A stretch of 64,000 bases of DNA from an uncultured Haliea sp. (lineage in GTDB: Bacteria; Pseudomonadota; Gammaproteobacteria; Pseudomonadales; Halieaceae): assembly GCA_947258585.1 (NCBI GenBank), contig CAMYIZ010000009.1, positions 42,493 to 106,492 of the forward strand, in the 5' to 3' direction. The notes under the pieces were generated by a model. The model was not told the origin of the DNA and did not search any database. It worked only from the letters and a program-made list of their open reading frames with translations. Below are positions 36,007 to 43,865 of the stretch, piece after piece (position 1 is the stretch's first letter; each line of letters begins with the position of its first letter). Made by a program: the position numbers and the translations under genes.

Positions 36007-37208
36007 TTGCCTTCGCGCCGTTCGGCGGCCTGCTGAAGACCTTCGATACTGTCCGCGTCGGGGTAACCATCCGCCACCATGCCCTTGCTGCGCTGGAACT
36101 CACTCAGGGCGGCGCGGGTACCCGAGCCGAAAATGCCGTCCTCGGCACCCGCCTCGAAACCCAGCTGGTTGAGCTGCTGCTGGACGACTTCAACGTCGCC
36201 CCGGGACAGCGGGCGCTGGTTCACCGGTGGAGGCTGCTGCAGGGGACCCGCACCGGCGATGCGGTCCGCGAGGTGCCCGACCGACAGGGCGTAGGACTCG
36301 GAACGGTTCCAGCGCATGATGACATCGAAATTCTCGTACACCATGAATGCCGGACCATCGGCCCCCGCGGGCAGCAGGACAGCAGCCTGCAACTCCGAGT
36401 CGGGCAGCCGGCCGCCGTCGCTCCGGCGGACCCCAAGCTGCGACCATTCAAGCAGTGGACGCCGCTTGCCGGTGCCGGCCAGGTCAAAGCGGAAACCCGG
36501 CTGCAGGCGCACTTCACGCCCCCAGCGCAATTCGGGCACCCAACCCAGCTGGCTCAGGAAGTTGGCACCGGAGGCCAGCGCGTCCTGCTCACTGCGCCAG
36601 AGATCAATGCGGCCATCGCCGTCACCGTCCACGGCGTACCGCAGGTAGTTGCTGGGCATGAACTGGGTGTGTCCGACGGCACCGGCCCAGGAACCTCGCA
36701 TCTCCCCCGGTTGCAGGCCCTCGCGCTCCAGCAGCTGCAGCGCGGCGATAAACTCGCCGCCAAAGAACTCCGCCCGGCGGGTATCACAGGCGAGGGTCGC
36801 CAGGGAGTCCAGGGTGGGCATACCGCCCAGGTAACTGCCGAAATTGGTTTCCAGCCCCCAGAATGCGACCAGGTAGTGTCCAGGCACGCCGTACTTCTGC
36901 TGCAGGCGGGCCAGGAAGTCCTGGTGCTTGCGATACAGGATGCGGCCCTGTTCTATCCGCGCCTGGGTCACACGGGCATTCAGGTACTGGGCGAAGGTCT
37001 GGACGAACTCCGGCTGCTTGCCGTCGAGTGCCAGCACCCGCTCCTGCTGCTGCAGGACGGGTACCACATCGTCAACGATCCAGTCGGCGACACGCGCCTC
37101 TCGAGCCTGGTTCTGCAGTGCGAGCAGGCAGGCCGGGAAGCCGTCGTCGGCGAAAGCCGGGGAGCAGGCGACCAGCCACAGCAGGGCAGAAAACTTCCGC
37201 GGGTTCAT
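36003..37208 (-). CDS. Lytic murein transglycosylase, MltB family, with C-terminal peptidoglycan-binding domain
   Basis: A 401-residue cell-wall enzyme that cleaves MurNAc-GlcNAc bonds to form 1,6-anhydro ends. The N-terminus MNPRKFSALLWLVACSPAFA is a signal sequence; LVAC could act as a lipobox (C15) or the chain could be cleaved after AFA. The SLT-family-3 domain has the catalytic Glu E120 in VAFWGLETNFGSYLGG and later GSWAGAVGHTQFMPSNY and DGDGDGRIDLW. A C-terminal PG_binding_1 repeat (VEVVQQQLNQLGFEAGAEDG) ends the protein. The frame remains open to 37268, but the ATG at 37208 gives the signal peptide at the correct place. Confidence 0.92.
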   Translation of the reverse strand: MNPRKFSALLWLVACSPAFADDGFPACLLALQNQAREARVADWIVDDVVPVLQQQERVLALDGKQPEFVQTFAQYLNARVTQARIEQGRILYRKHQDFLARLQQKYGVPGHYLVAFWGLETNFGSYLGGMPTLDSLATLACDTRRAEFFGGEFIAALQLLEREGLQPGEMRGSWAGAVGHTQFMPSNYLRYAVDGDGDGRIDLWRSEQDALASGANFLSQLGWVPELRWGREVRLQPGFRFDLAGTGKRRPLLEWSQLGVRRSDGGRLPDSELQAAVLLPAGADGPAFMVYENFDVIMRWNRSESYALSVGHLADRIAGAGPLQQPPPVNQRPLSRGDVEVVQQQLNQLGFEAGAEDGIFGSGTRAALSEFQRSKGMVADGYPDADSIEGLQQAAERREGN

Positions 37209-37307
37209 GAATGACACTATCCACAACACATGTTGGCGGATACTTGCACCACGCCGCGCCGGACGCAAGACTTGACGGCGGCAAAATAGGGTTGTCCCTC
37301 GCGGACC

Positions 37308-37946
37308 TCAGTCTGCTCCCTCTCTGGCTGCAGCCGCAAAGCGCAGCAGCGCAGCCCGGGTGACCTCCAGGGCCGCAGCGCGATCGCCCACGCCCCGCAG
37401 TTCTATCCGCTTGCGACCGGCAGGCAGATCCTTATAGACGCTGAAAAAGGCCTGCAGACGCTGCAGCTCGATCTCCGGCAGATCGCCGATATCCCGCACC
37501 TCGGCATAGGCTGGATCTACCGCATCCGCCGGCACCGCAACCAGCTTGTCATCCTGCTCACCGCCGTCGAGCATCCTCAGCACACCGATCGGGCGCACCC
37601 GGATCAGCGCGCCAGGTACGACGGGCTCGCGGGTATAGACCAGCACATCCAGCGGATCGTCGTCCCCCGCCAGGGTGGAGGTCAGGGTGCCGTAGTTGGC
37701 CGGGTACACCACCGGCATGGACTGGAAACGGTCCACCAGCAGGTGGCCGGTGGCGGCATCGAGCTCGTACTTGGTGGTGCTGCCGGCGGGAATTTCCACC
37801 AGCGCATACACTTCCGCCGGGGCGTTGTCCGGCTGGGGAAAATACAGCACGTTGCGCATCAGCCGGTCCGCCGCCGCTGGTCCGGGACCATCCGCCAACG
37901 CTGGCAGAACCAGGACCAGCAGGAATATCGCAAGGGTTCTGGGCAT
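37308..37946 (-). CDS. Exported inorganic pyrophosphatase (family I)
   Basis: A family I pyrophosphatase of 212 residues. E-I-P-A-G-S-T-T-K-Y-E is the usual substrate-binding start, YPANYGTL follows, and the metal-ligand motif D95-D97-D100 lies in DDDPLDVLVY. DDKLVAVP and FFSVYKDLPAGRKR (compare FFEHYKDLEKGK in E. coli Ppa) complete the active site. Unlike cytoplasmic Ppa it opens with a hydrophobic leader (MPRTLAIFLLVLVLPALADG), so it is probably periplasmic. That is unusual because PPi is mainly made in the cytoplasm. The start could also be 37961 (MEEIGMPRT). It lies downstream of the large TonB receptor (66-bp gap past the receptor stop is on its upstream side). Confidence 0.9.
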   Translation of the reverse strand: MPRTLAIFLLVLVLPALADGPGPAAADRLMRNVLYFPQPDNAPAEVYALVEIPAGSTTKYELDAATGHLLVDRFQSMPVVYPANYGTLTSTLAGDDDPLDVLVYTREPVVPGALIRVRPIGVLRMLDGGEQDDKLVAVPADAVDPAYAEVRDIGDLPEIELQRLQAFFSVYKDLPAGRKRIELRGVGDRAAALEVTRAALLRFAAAAREGAD

Positions 37947-38027
37947 GCCTATCTCCTCCAAAAACTCCGCACTGCGGGGGCAGCCCGCGCCAACCGCGAT
38001 TGCCGGGCGCCCCGACCAGACGCCCTC

Positions 38028-40565
38028 CTAGAACGTGTAGGTCAAGCCCAGTTCGTAGGTAGTGCCGAACTCGTCGTACTGCGACAGGCGGCGCTCGTTG
38101 CCAAAGTAGTAGAACTCGGGACGGTCGTTGAGGTTGATCGCCGCGGCGGTCAGGGTCAGCTTGTCGTTGATCGCATACTTGCCGGTCAGGTCCACCTGCA
38201 CAAAGTCGCCGGTGTAGCGGTCATTCAGGGGCTCCCCGCCGATCGCATCCAGGTACTTGTCACGGTAGTTGGTCGCCAGACGGATATCCCACGGCCCCTT
38301 GTCGTAGCCCACGGACACGTTGGCTGTGTGCCTCGCCTGCTTGAAGTACGGGATGCTGCGCTCACCGTAGGCAGAGTCCGCCGGCAGATCGGTCTCGCCA
38401 TCGGCGTAGGTGTAGTTCAGCACCAGCAGGAAGCCGTTGTCCAGCGCCGTCTGGTAGGAGAGCTCGGCACCCCAGATGCTGCTGTCACCCGCATTGATGA
38501 AGGTTTCAGCCCGGTCCCAGACCTGACCCCGGAGAAAGCTGTCAGCCGCGTCCACCTCGACAATGGCATCCTTGATATCCTTGTAGAAAAGGCCCGCACC
38601 GATGAAGGTCTCGTCACCCCGGTACCATTCAAAGCTGGCATCGAGATTCCAGGCAATGGTGGGATCCAGAAAGGGGTTGCCGCCATCGATCTCGTTGTCC
38701 TCCAGGTCGATTTCCGCGCCCGCGGAAGATTCGCCAAACCCGGGCCGCACCAGGGAGCGGAACGCAGCCAGGCGCAGTACCTGTTCATCGTTGAGCTCGA
38801 TCCGGACATTCAGTGAGGGCGCCAGGAAACCGTAGTCGTTGTCGAAGGACACCCTGCCGGCAAAAGCACCGCCGTCAAACTGTTTGCCAGCGTAGGTCGC
38901 CCGGGTGTCCTCATAGCGCAGACCGTAGATCCAGGTCACCGTGTCGGTCACCGTGGTGGCCATCAGGTAACCGGCCAGAATGTCCTCGTCGGTATACCAG
39001 TCCGCGGCGATGGATTCCTCATCCTCGTCGCCACTCATCTCCCAGGCCATCCCGGGAGCGCGACAGGTCGTGCCATCAGAGAGCGTAAATACACCGTCAC
39101 CCAGGGTGGAAATCAGGGCGCGAGTGCCAGCCACTGTCGGCGCGGGTCCATGCCGGTTGCCAAAATAGTCGCCGATCTCCTGGTTGGGATAGTCCGCGAG
39201 CGTGGAATCAGTCACTGGCTCATAGCCGCAGAAGTTGAAGTCGTTGTCCTTTTCCCGTTCACGGTACTTGATACCGTACTGCAGCTCGGTGTGCTCGTTC
39301 ATGGCGTAGCTCAAGTCCAGCTTGAAGCCGACATCCCGGTCCGTGGTCAGGGCGTTTTCCGCCTCGAAGGCGTTCAGCTCGAAATTAACGGGGTCGTAGA
39401 ATTCCGGGGCGAAGTTGATGACCGGTTTCTTCGGGTTGCTGTTGTCGTAGGTCATCGGGACGTCGAGCTGGGCGCTGCGGAAAATCACGTTCCACTTGTC
39501 GGTATCGTCCTGCTCCGCCTCGGAGCCAAAAATCTCGGCCTTGAGGGTGCTGCGCTCGCTGAGCTGGAACTCGCTCCCGAGCTGTACCGAACTGATGGTG
39601 CGGATTTCTACCCGGGGGCGGGATTCAGTGTCCACGCGCTGGAAGGGATAGGTCGCGATGTCGCCGTCGATCACCGGCTCTTCCTCGAAGGCACGGCGAA
39701 CTTCCCACTTGGTGCGGTCCTCGGTATCGGTGTACTCGTTGTGGAAAAAGCGGGCGTAGTACTTGTTGCCACTGGCGGCGTGATAGTCGAAATTAAGGAC
39801 CACGCCCTGGCGCTCGCGCTCCAGATCGTAGTAGCGCATTTCGTAGTCTTCGTTGATGGCGACATCCGACCAGCCGCCAGTTTCATTGTTTTCCGATACG
39901 ATGCGCCGGCTCTGGTCGCTGAGGGTCAGCGCCACGCCCAGCTCGCCATCGGCGAGTGGGAAGCGGTTGCTGGCGACCACTGCAAGTTTGGGGTTATTGC
40001 TGTCCCTGGTCAGCTCGTTCCAGGAGGTCTCTGCCTTCACTTTGGCGTGGAAGCCCTCGTGCTTGAAAGCACTGATGGTTTCCAGGTCAATGGCGCCGCC
40101 GATAGTATCCGCGTCGAGGTTGGGGGTGAGCGTCTTGTAGACTGTCATGGAGTCCAGCATGTCGGAAGCAACCCCATCGAGCATGATGCCGCGGCGATTT
40201 TCCGGCGACGCCGTGCTGACGCCGTTGATGGTCATGGCGTTGAGATCCGCATTCATGCCGCGCACCGAGATGTAACGGCCTTCGCCCTGATCGTTTTCAA
40301 CCATGACCCCGGATACCCGGCGCAACGACTCGGCGACATTGATATCGGCGAAATTGCCGATCGCATCCGAATCCACCACGCTGGCGATTTTATCCGAGGC
40401 GCGCTGGCGTTCCAGCGCATTGATCAACGCGGCCCGGGTACCATGGACGATGATTTCCTCCAGCGCCTCGGGCTGTGACTGGGCGAGCGCAGTACCCGCC
40501 AGGGCCATACCCACTGCGGTCGCGATCGTCCTGCGTGCCGTTTTCCATCCAGTCTGCTTGCTCAT
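38028..40565 (-). CDS. TonB-dependent receptor of the large Caulobacter-like type
   Basis: An 845-residue outer-membrane receptor. The signal peptide is TARRTIATAVGMALAGTALAQ. A TonB-box-like LEEIIVHGTRAALINALERQRAS and the plug domain (SDAIGNFADINVAESLRRVSGVMVENDQGEGRYISVRGMN, MTVYKTLTPNLDADTIGGAIDLET) mark the family often found in polysaccharide- and sugar-utilising bacteria. The barrel ends in TYELGLTYTF. The ATG at 40565 is preceded by GGAGGAGAG; an earlier frame start at 40652 lacks one. It is divergent from the sugar dehydrogenase at 40785, compatible with a role in sugar uptake (inference). Confidence 0.92.
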   Translation of the reverse strand: MSKQTGWKTARRTIATAVGMALAGTALAQSQPEALEEIIVHGTRAALINALERQRASDKIASVVDSDAIGNFADINVAESLRRVSGVMVENDQGEGRYISVRGMNADLNAMTINGVSTASPENRRGIMLDGVASDMLDSMTVYKTLTPNLDADTIGGAIDLETISAFKHEGFHAKVKAETSWNELTRDSNNPKLAVVASNRFPLADGELGVALTLSDQSRRIVSENNETGGWSDVAINEDYEMRYYDLERERQGVVLNFDYHAASGNKYYARFFHNEYTDTEDRTKWEVRRAFEEEPVIDGDIATYPFQRVDTESRPRVEIRTISSVQLGSEFQLSERSTLKAEIFGSEAEQDDTDKWNVIFRSAQLDVPMTYDNSNPKKPVINFAPEFYDPVNFELNAFEAENALTTDRDVGFKLDLSYAMNEHTELQYGIKYREREKDNDFNFCGYEPVTDSTLADYPNQEIGDYFGNRHGPAPTVAGTRALISTLGDGVFTLSDGTTCRAPGMAWEMSGDEDEESIAADWYTDEDILAGYLMATTVTDTVTWIYGLRYEDTRATYAGKQFDGGAFAGRVSFDNDYGFLAPSLNVRIELNDEQVLRLAAFRSLVRPGFGESSAGAEIDLEDNEIDGGNPFLDPTIAWNLDASFEWYRGDETFIGAGLFYKDIKDAIVEVDAADSFLRGQVWDRAETFINAGDSSIWGAELSYQTALDNGFLLVLNYTYADGETDLPADSAYGERSIPYFKQARHTANVSVGYDKGPWDIRLATNYRDKYLDAIGGEPLNDRYTGDFVQVDLTGKYAINDKLTLTAAAINLNDRPEFYYFGNERRLSQYDEFGTTYELGLTYTF

Positions 40566-40784
40566 GCTCTCCTCCAGAACAAATGACTCACCAGGCGAGA
40601 TGCCGTGACGAATTTTCTTGACCGGCGCGATACTAGAGCGCGTCAATGACAAAGAAATGACCGGACAATTTCAGATTGATGACAACTGGCGGGCGGCGGC
40701 CTTGGGCGACCGCTGTGAGGTTTCACCCTGTAAGTACGGACCGGCTATACTGGTGGGCCAAATTCACCATCTGGAGCTCTCTTC

Positions 40785-41966
40785 ATGAAAATTCCGGGGT
40801 TTCTGTTCACCCTGCTGCTGTCGTGCGCAACTATCGCCAGCGAACAGTCCGCACAAGCCGGTGAAACACGCTATTCCGCGTTCCACGACTACCGCGTGGC
40901 GACCGTGGCCGAGGGTTTGATCCGGCCCTGGTCCATCGCTTTCCTGCCCGACGGCGAGATGCTGGTCACCGAACAGCCGGGACGATTGCGTGTTGTGCGC
41001 AACGGGGAGCTGCTGCAGGAGCCTGTGGCTGGCCTGCCGGAAGTTTACTATCGCGGCCAGGGTGGGCTGCTCGACGTAGTCCCGCACCCGGACTTCGCCG
41101 ACAACCAACTGCTGTACCTCACCTACTCCAAGCCGCTGCCGGGCGATGAGTCCACCACCGCGGTTATCCGCGGGCGCTACCAGGGCGGTGCGCTCCAGGA
41201 CGTGGAGGAAGTTTTCGAAGCCAGGTCACGCGGCCGCGGGCACTACGGTTCCCGCATGGTGTTCGATGGCAAGGGCCATATCTTCGTCACCATCGGCGAT
41301 CGCCAGGCGCCGCCATCCGGCGAGCTGGAAAAGCACCCGGCACAGTTACTGTCCGATCACCACGGGGTGGTTGTGCGGCTCATGGAGGATGGCAGTATCC
41401 CCGGCGACAACCCGTTCGCCGGCAAGCGCAACGCCCTGCCGGAAATCTGGAGCTATGGCCACCGCAACGCCCAGGGCATGATCATGGATCCGGCCACCGG
41501 CGAGCTGTGGCTGACCGAGCACGGCCCCCAGGGTGGAGACGAACTCAACCTGGTGGAAGCCGGCGCCAACTACGGCTGGCCCGTGATCGGCTATGGCGTC
41601 AACTACGGCTCTGGCTCGGCGATTCATGCCGCCACCCATGCCGAGGGGATGACCCAGCCGCGCAAGGTCTGGGTGCCCTCCATCGGCACTTCCGGACTGG
41701 CACTGTACAGCGGCGATGCCTTCCCGCACTGGCGCGGCCACCTGTTGGCCGGCGGGCTGGCGGGACAGGAAGTGACGCTGCTGGAGCTGGACGGGCAGCG
41801 CGTCGTGCGAGAGGAGAGCCTGGTCAAGGGCCTGGGCCGCATCCGCGATGTACGCCAGGGACCGGACGGCCTGGTCTATCTCGCCATCGATGACCGTGGC
41901 GCCAAACCCTCCGCCATCGTGCGCCTGGAGCCGGCAGTTCGCGCCCCGCTGCCGGTAAATGACTGA
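40785..41966 (+). CDS. Exported PQQ-dependent aldose sugar dehydrogenase (YliI/sGDH-like)
   Basis: A 393-residue periplasmic beta-propeller enzyme with a signal peptide (FLFTLLLSCATIASEQSAQA). Family motifs are VAEGLIRPWSIAFLPDGEMLVTEQPGRLR, GGLLDVVPHPDF, and EIWSYGHRNAQGMIMDP with the substrate/PQQ region. TEHGPQGGDELNLVEAGANYGWP, with the catalytic-type His, follows. Such proteins oxidise aldoses to lactones at C1 using PQQ and Ca2+ and feed electrons to the respiratory chain. TATACT at 40746-40751 may be its -10. PQQ synthesis genes are not in the window. Confidence 0.92.
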   Translation: MKIPGFLFTLLLSCATIASEQSAQAGETRYSAFHDYRVATVAEGLIRPWSIAFLPDGEMLVTEQPGRLRVVRNGELLQEPVAGLPEVYYRGQGGLLDVVPHPDFADNQLLYLTYSKPLPGDESTTAVIRGRYQGGALQDVEEVFEARSRGRGHYGSRMVFDGKGHIFVTIGDRQAPPSGELEKHPAQLLSDHHGVVVRLMEDGSIPGDNPFAGKRNALPEIWSYGHRNAQGMIMDPATGELWLTEHGPQGGDELNLVEAGANYGWPVIGYGVNYGSGSAIHAATHAEGMTQPRKVWVPSIGTSGLALYSGDAFPHWRGHLLAGGLAGQEVTLLELDGQRVVREESLVKGLGRIRDVRQGPDGLVYLAIDDRGAKPSAIVRLEPAVRAPLPVND

Positions 41967-42039
41967 CAGGCGCTGGAGACTACAGCCCGGGCGGCACTAA
42001 TGCGCTATGCTTGCGCAATAACACAAACTGGAAGCCGCG

Positions 42040-42288
42040 ATGACACTGACCCCGGATTTGATAGACGAGATTGATCTCCTGCTGAAGTTCGACCTGAGCA
42101 GCACCCAGGTCGGGCTGAAAATCCACAGTAATGCAGTCCCGGAGATGATTGCGGCCGCCAGCCGGCTGCACGCCAAGGGCCTGGTGGATCATGAAGACGG
42201 CGGTTTTCTCACCCCACTGGGGCATGAAGCCGCTGAACACCTGCAATTCCTGCAGCAAATCCTGACCGCAGAGCCCGCAGCCAGCTGA
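42040..42288 (+). CDS. TIGR02647-family small conserved protein
   Basis: An 82-residue cytoplasmic protein, MTLTPDLIDEIDLLLKFDLS, followed by STQVGLKIHSNAVPEMIAAASRLHAKGLV and LTPLGHEAAEHLQFLQQIL. It belongs to the TIGR02647 family known from Pseudomonas and relatives. Its size and helical, winged-helix-like layout suggest DNA binding, but this is untested. TATGCT lies just upstream near 42006-42011. Confidence 0.85.
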   Translation: MTLTPDLIDEIDLLLKFDLSSTQVGLKIHSNAVPEMIAAASRLHAKGLVDHEDGGFLTPLGHEAAEHLQFLQQILTAEPAAS

Positions 42289-42333
42289 GACAGGGTGCCG
42301 AAAGCCGCAGAGACAACTGCAGCGGGCATATTT

Positions 42334-42366
42334 GCTATGCTGTGAGTTCCAAGATCACAGCATAGC
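42334..42366. repeat. Perfect 12-bp inverted repeat in the leader of the exported-protein gene
   Basis: GCTATGCTGTGA (42334-42345) and its exact complement TCACAGCATAGC (42355-42366) are separated by 9 bp. The right arm ends one base before the GGGGGT ribosome binding site of the gene starting at 42382. It could be a dimeric operator overlapping a TATGCT -10 element, or an mRNA hairpin beside the ribosome binding site. There is no T-run, so it is not an intrinsic terminator. Confidence 0.85.
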
Positions 42367-42381
42367 TGGGGGTGCACCACC

Positions 42382-42981
42382 GTGAAGCCGATCCAATCCC
42401 TGTGTGCCGCGCTGATGCTGACCATCGTGCCGGCGGCCAGCGTCCTCGCGCAGTTCGACCCGATAGGCACCATCACGGCGCTTGTCGATGGCGAGCCGCG
42501 AACCTGGTATATCCCGGGTGAAACCAGCGAGGGGAGCGGGTCGGGGGCCATGTGGATGCTGCCGGACGAACACTCCGGCACCGTCGTGCTCGGCGGCTTC
42601 GACTCCAGGGACATCCGCTTCGAGCGTCATCCGGACACCGGCTACCCCACCGTTTCCGGCAGCGGCAGCCAGATTTCAGTTTCCTTCGGCTTTCGCCCCG
42701 GCAGCAGCAGCCAGCGCCATAACCTGCCGGGCAAGGGCAGAGAGGAAGTGTCCATCCTGCTGCTGCCCCGTGCCGGAGTCTACAACGTCATGTATGGCAT
42801 GAATGAGGGAAGCCTTGAGGCGACCCTCATCGACGCCCGGCAATCCGGCCACTCGGCATTTGCGGGCACCTTCTCCGGCACCCTGGTCAACAACGAGGGC
42901 ACGGTGATCCATCAAATCTCCGATGGCCGCTTCACAGTCGACAAGGCGACCTTCTTCGAGCTCGAGTCCAGCGGCAGATAG
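42382..42981 (+). CDS. Exported protein of unknown function
   Basis: A 199-residue protein starting at GTG 42382, supported by GGGGGT eight bases upstream. The signal peptide is MKPIQSLCAALMLTIVPAASVLA, cleaved before QFDP. The mature part is beta-rich and Ser/Gly-rich (ITALVDGEPRTWYIPG, GTVVLGGFDSRDIRFERH, SQISVSFGFRPGSSSQRHNLPG, AFAGTFSGTLVNNEGTVIHQ). It reads as a small beta-sandwich or barrel without Cys in the mature chain. No catalytic motif is recognised. It is likely controlled by the inverted repeat directly in front of it. Confidence 0.8.
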   Translation: MKPIQSLCAALMLTIVPAASVLAQFDPIGTITALVDGEPRTWYIPGETSEGSGSGAMWMLPDEHSGTVVLGGFDSRDIRFERHPDTGYPTVSGSGSQISVSFGFRPGSSSQRHNLPGKGREEVSILLLPRAGVYNVMYGMNEGSLEATLIDARQSGHSAFAGTFSGTLVNNEGTVIHQISDGRFTVDKATFFELESSGR

Positions 42982-43080
42982 CGACGGCCCTGCAGGACCG
43001 GCCCCGGATCAGGACTGGCGCCTGGCCACAAGAAGCCGGATGCACCCGCAACCCAGGTCCTGCCGCCAGGTCAGTTTTAC

Positions 43081-43833
43081 TCAGACGGTATCGTACGCAC
43101 CCGGCAATGCGTAGCCCGCCAGGGGCTTGCGCCTGGGGGCAGGATAGATGTACTTGCTGTGGCTCAGACCGGTCTTCACCAGGGCATCCGCTGCATGCAG
43201 GGTCAGCGGAATCGGGTCCAGCACCGGCACCGCATAGCCTGCCGCGGCAAGGCGCTCAGCGATGGCCTGGGCACACCCGAAAAAGCCGGTACAACCCAGA
43301 ATAATGGCGCCGGCCCGGGCAGTCTCCACACTGCGCAAGGATGCGGCCACCAATTGTTCCACAAGTTCATCGAGGCGCTGCTCGATTTCCAGCACCGGAA
43401 TATCAACTGCACCGAATCCGGCGTAGTTCGCCTGCAGCCCGTAGCGCGCAACCAGACCATCTATCATTGGCTTGAGTCGGTCCAGGACAGTAATAAACGC
43501 AAAGTGATGCCCCAGCATGCTGGCGTAGTGCATGCAGGTTTGCGCAGGACCCAGCACGGGAATCGATACCAACTCCCGGCAGGCCTCCAGCCCGGGGTCG
43601 CCCATGCAATCGATAATCAGTGCCGAGGCACCGTCACGCTCCGCGACCACCGCCTGCTCCAGAATGCCCGGAATACTGAGGGCCTCATCCACCGAGCACT
43701 CTATCGATGCAGGACCGGTCCCGATAAGGCTGTGACGGACCTCCATGTCTTGACGCAGGAAGGGCTGTACGTCGTCAAGACTGCGTATACCTTCCGTGAT
43801 AATAGGAGTAATGATGTGGATAACTGATTTCAT
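43081..43833 (-). CDS. Aspartate/glutamate/hydantoin racemase family protein
   Basis: A 250-residue cofactor-independent racemase. The two catalytic cysteines are C76 (ALIIDCMGDPGLEACREL) and C181 (AIILGCTGFFGC), the positions known for hydantoin racemases, so hydantoin racemase is favoured over Asp or Glu racemase. Other family points are TGPASIECSVDE near residue 40-50 and AVPVLDPIPLTLHAADAL near the end. The ATG at 43833 is used; an upstream extension to 43860 is poorly supported. It is the last gene of the HyuA-DUF917-receptor-racemase run, which supports work on a chiral five-membered cyclic amide. Confidence 0.88.
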   Translation of the reverse strand: MKSVIHIITPIITEGIRSLDDVQPFLRQDMEVRHSLIGTGPASIECSVDEALSIPGILEQAVVAERDGASALIIDCMGDPGLEACRELVSIPVLGPAQTCMHYASMLGHHFAFITVLDRLKPMIDGLVARYGLQANYAGFGAVDIPVLEIEQRLDELVEQLVAASLRSVETARAGAIILGCTGFFGCAQAIAERLAAAGYAVPVLDPIPLTLHAADALVKTGLSHSKYIYPAPRRKPLAGYALPGAYDTV

Positions 43834-43865
43834 GTCGCTGCCTCTGCTTGCTAATTCCAAGAAAA

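Noticed and set aside
39150..40478. 442-codon plus-strand frame inside the TonB receptor gene
   Set aside because: Exact antisense of a receptor with signal peptide, plug and terminal aromatic; composition of the shadow is biased and unrecognisable.
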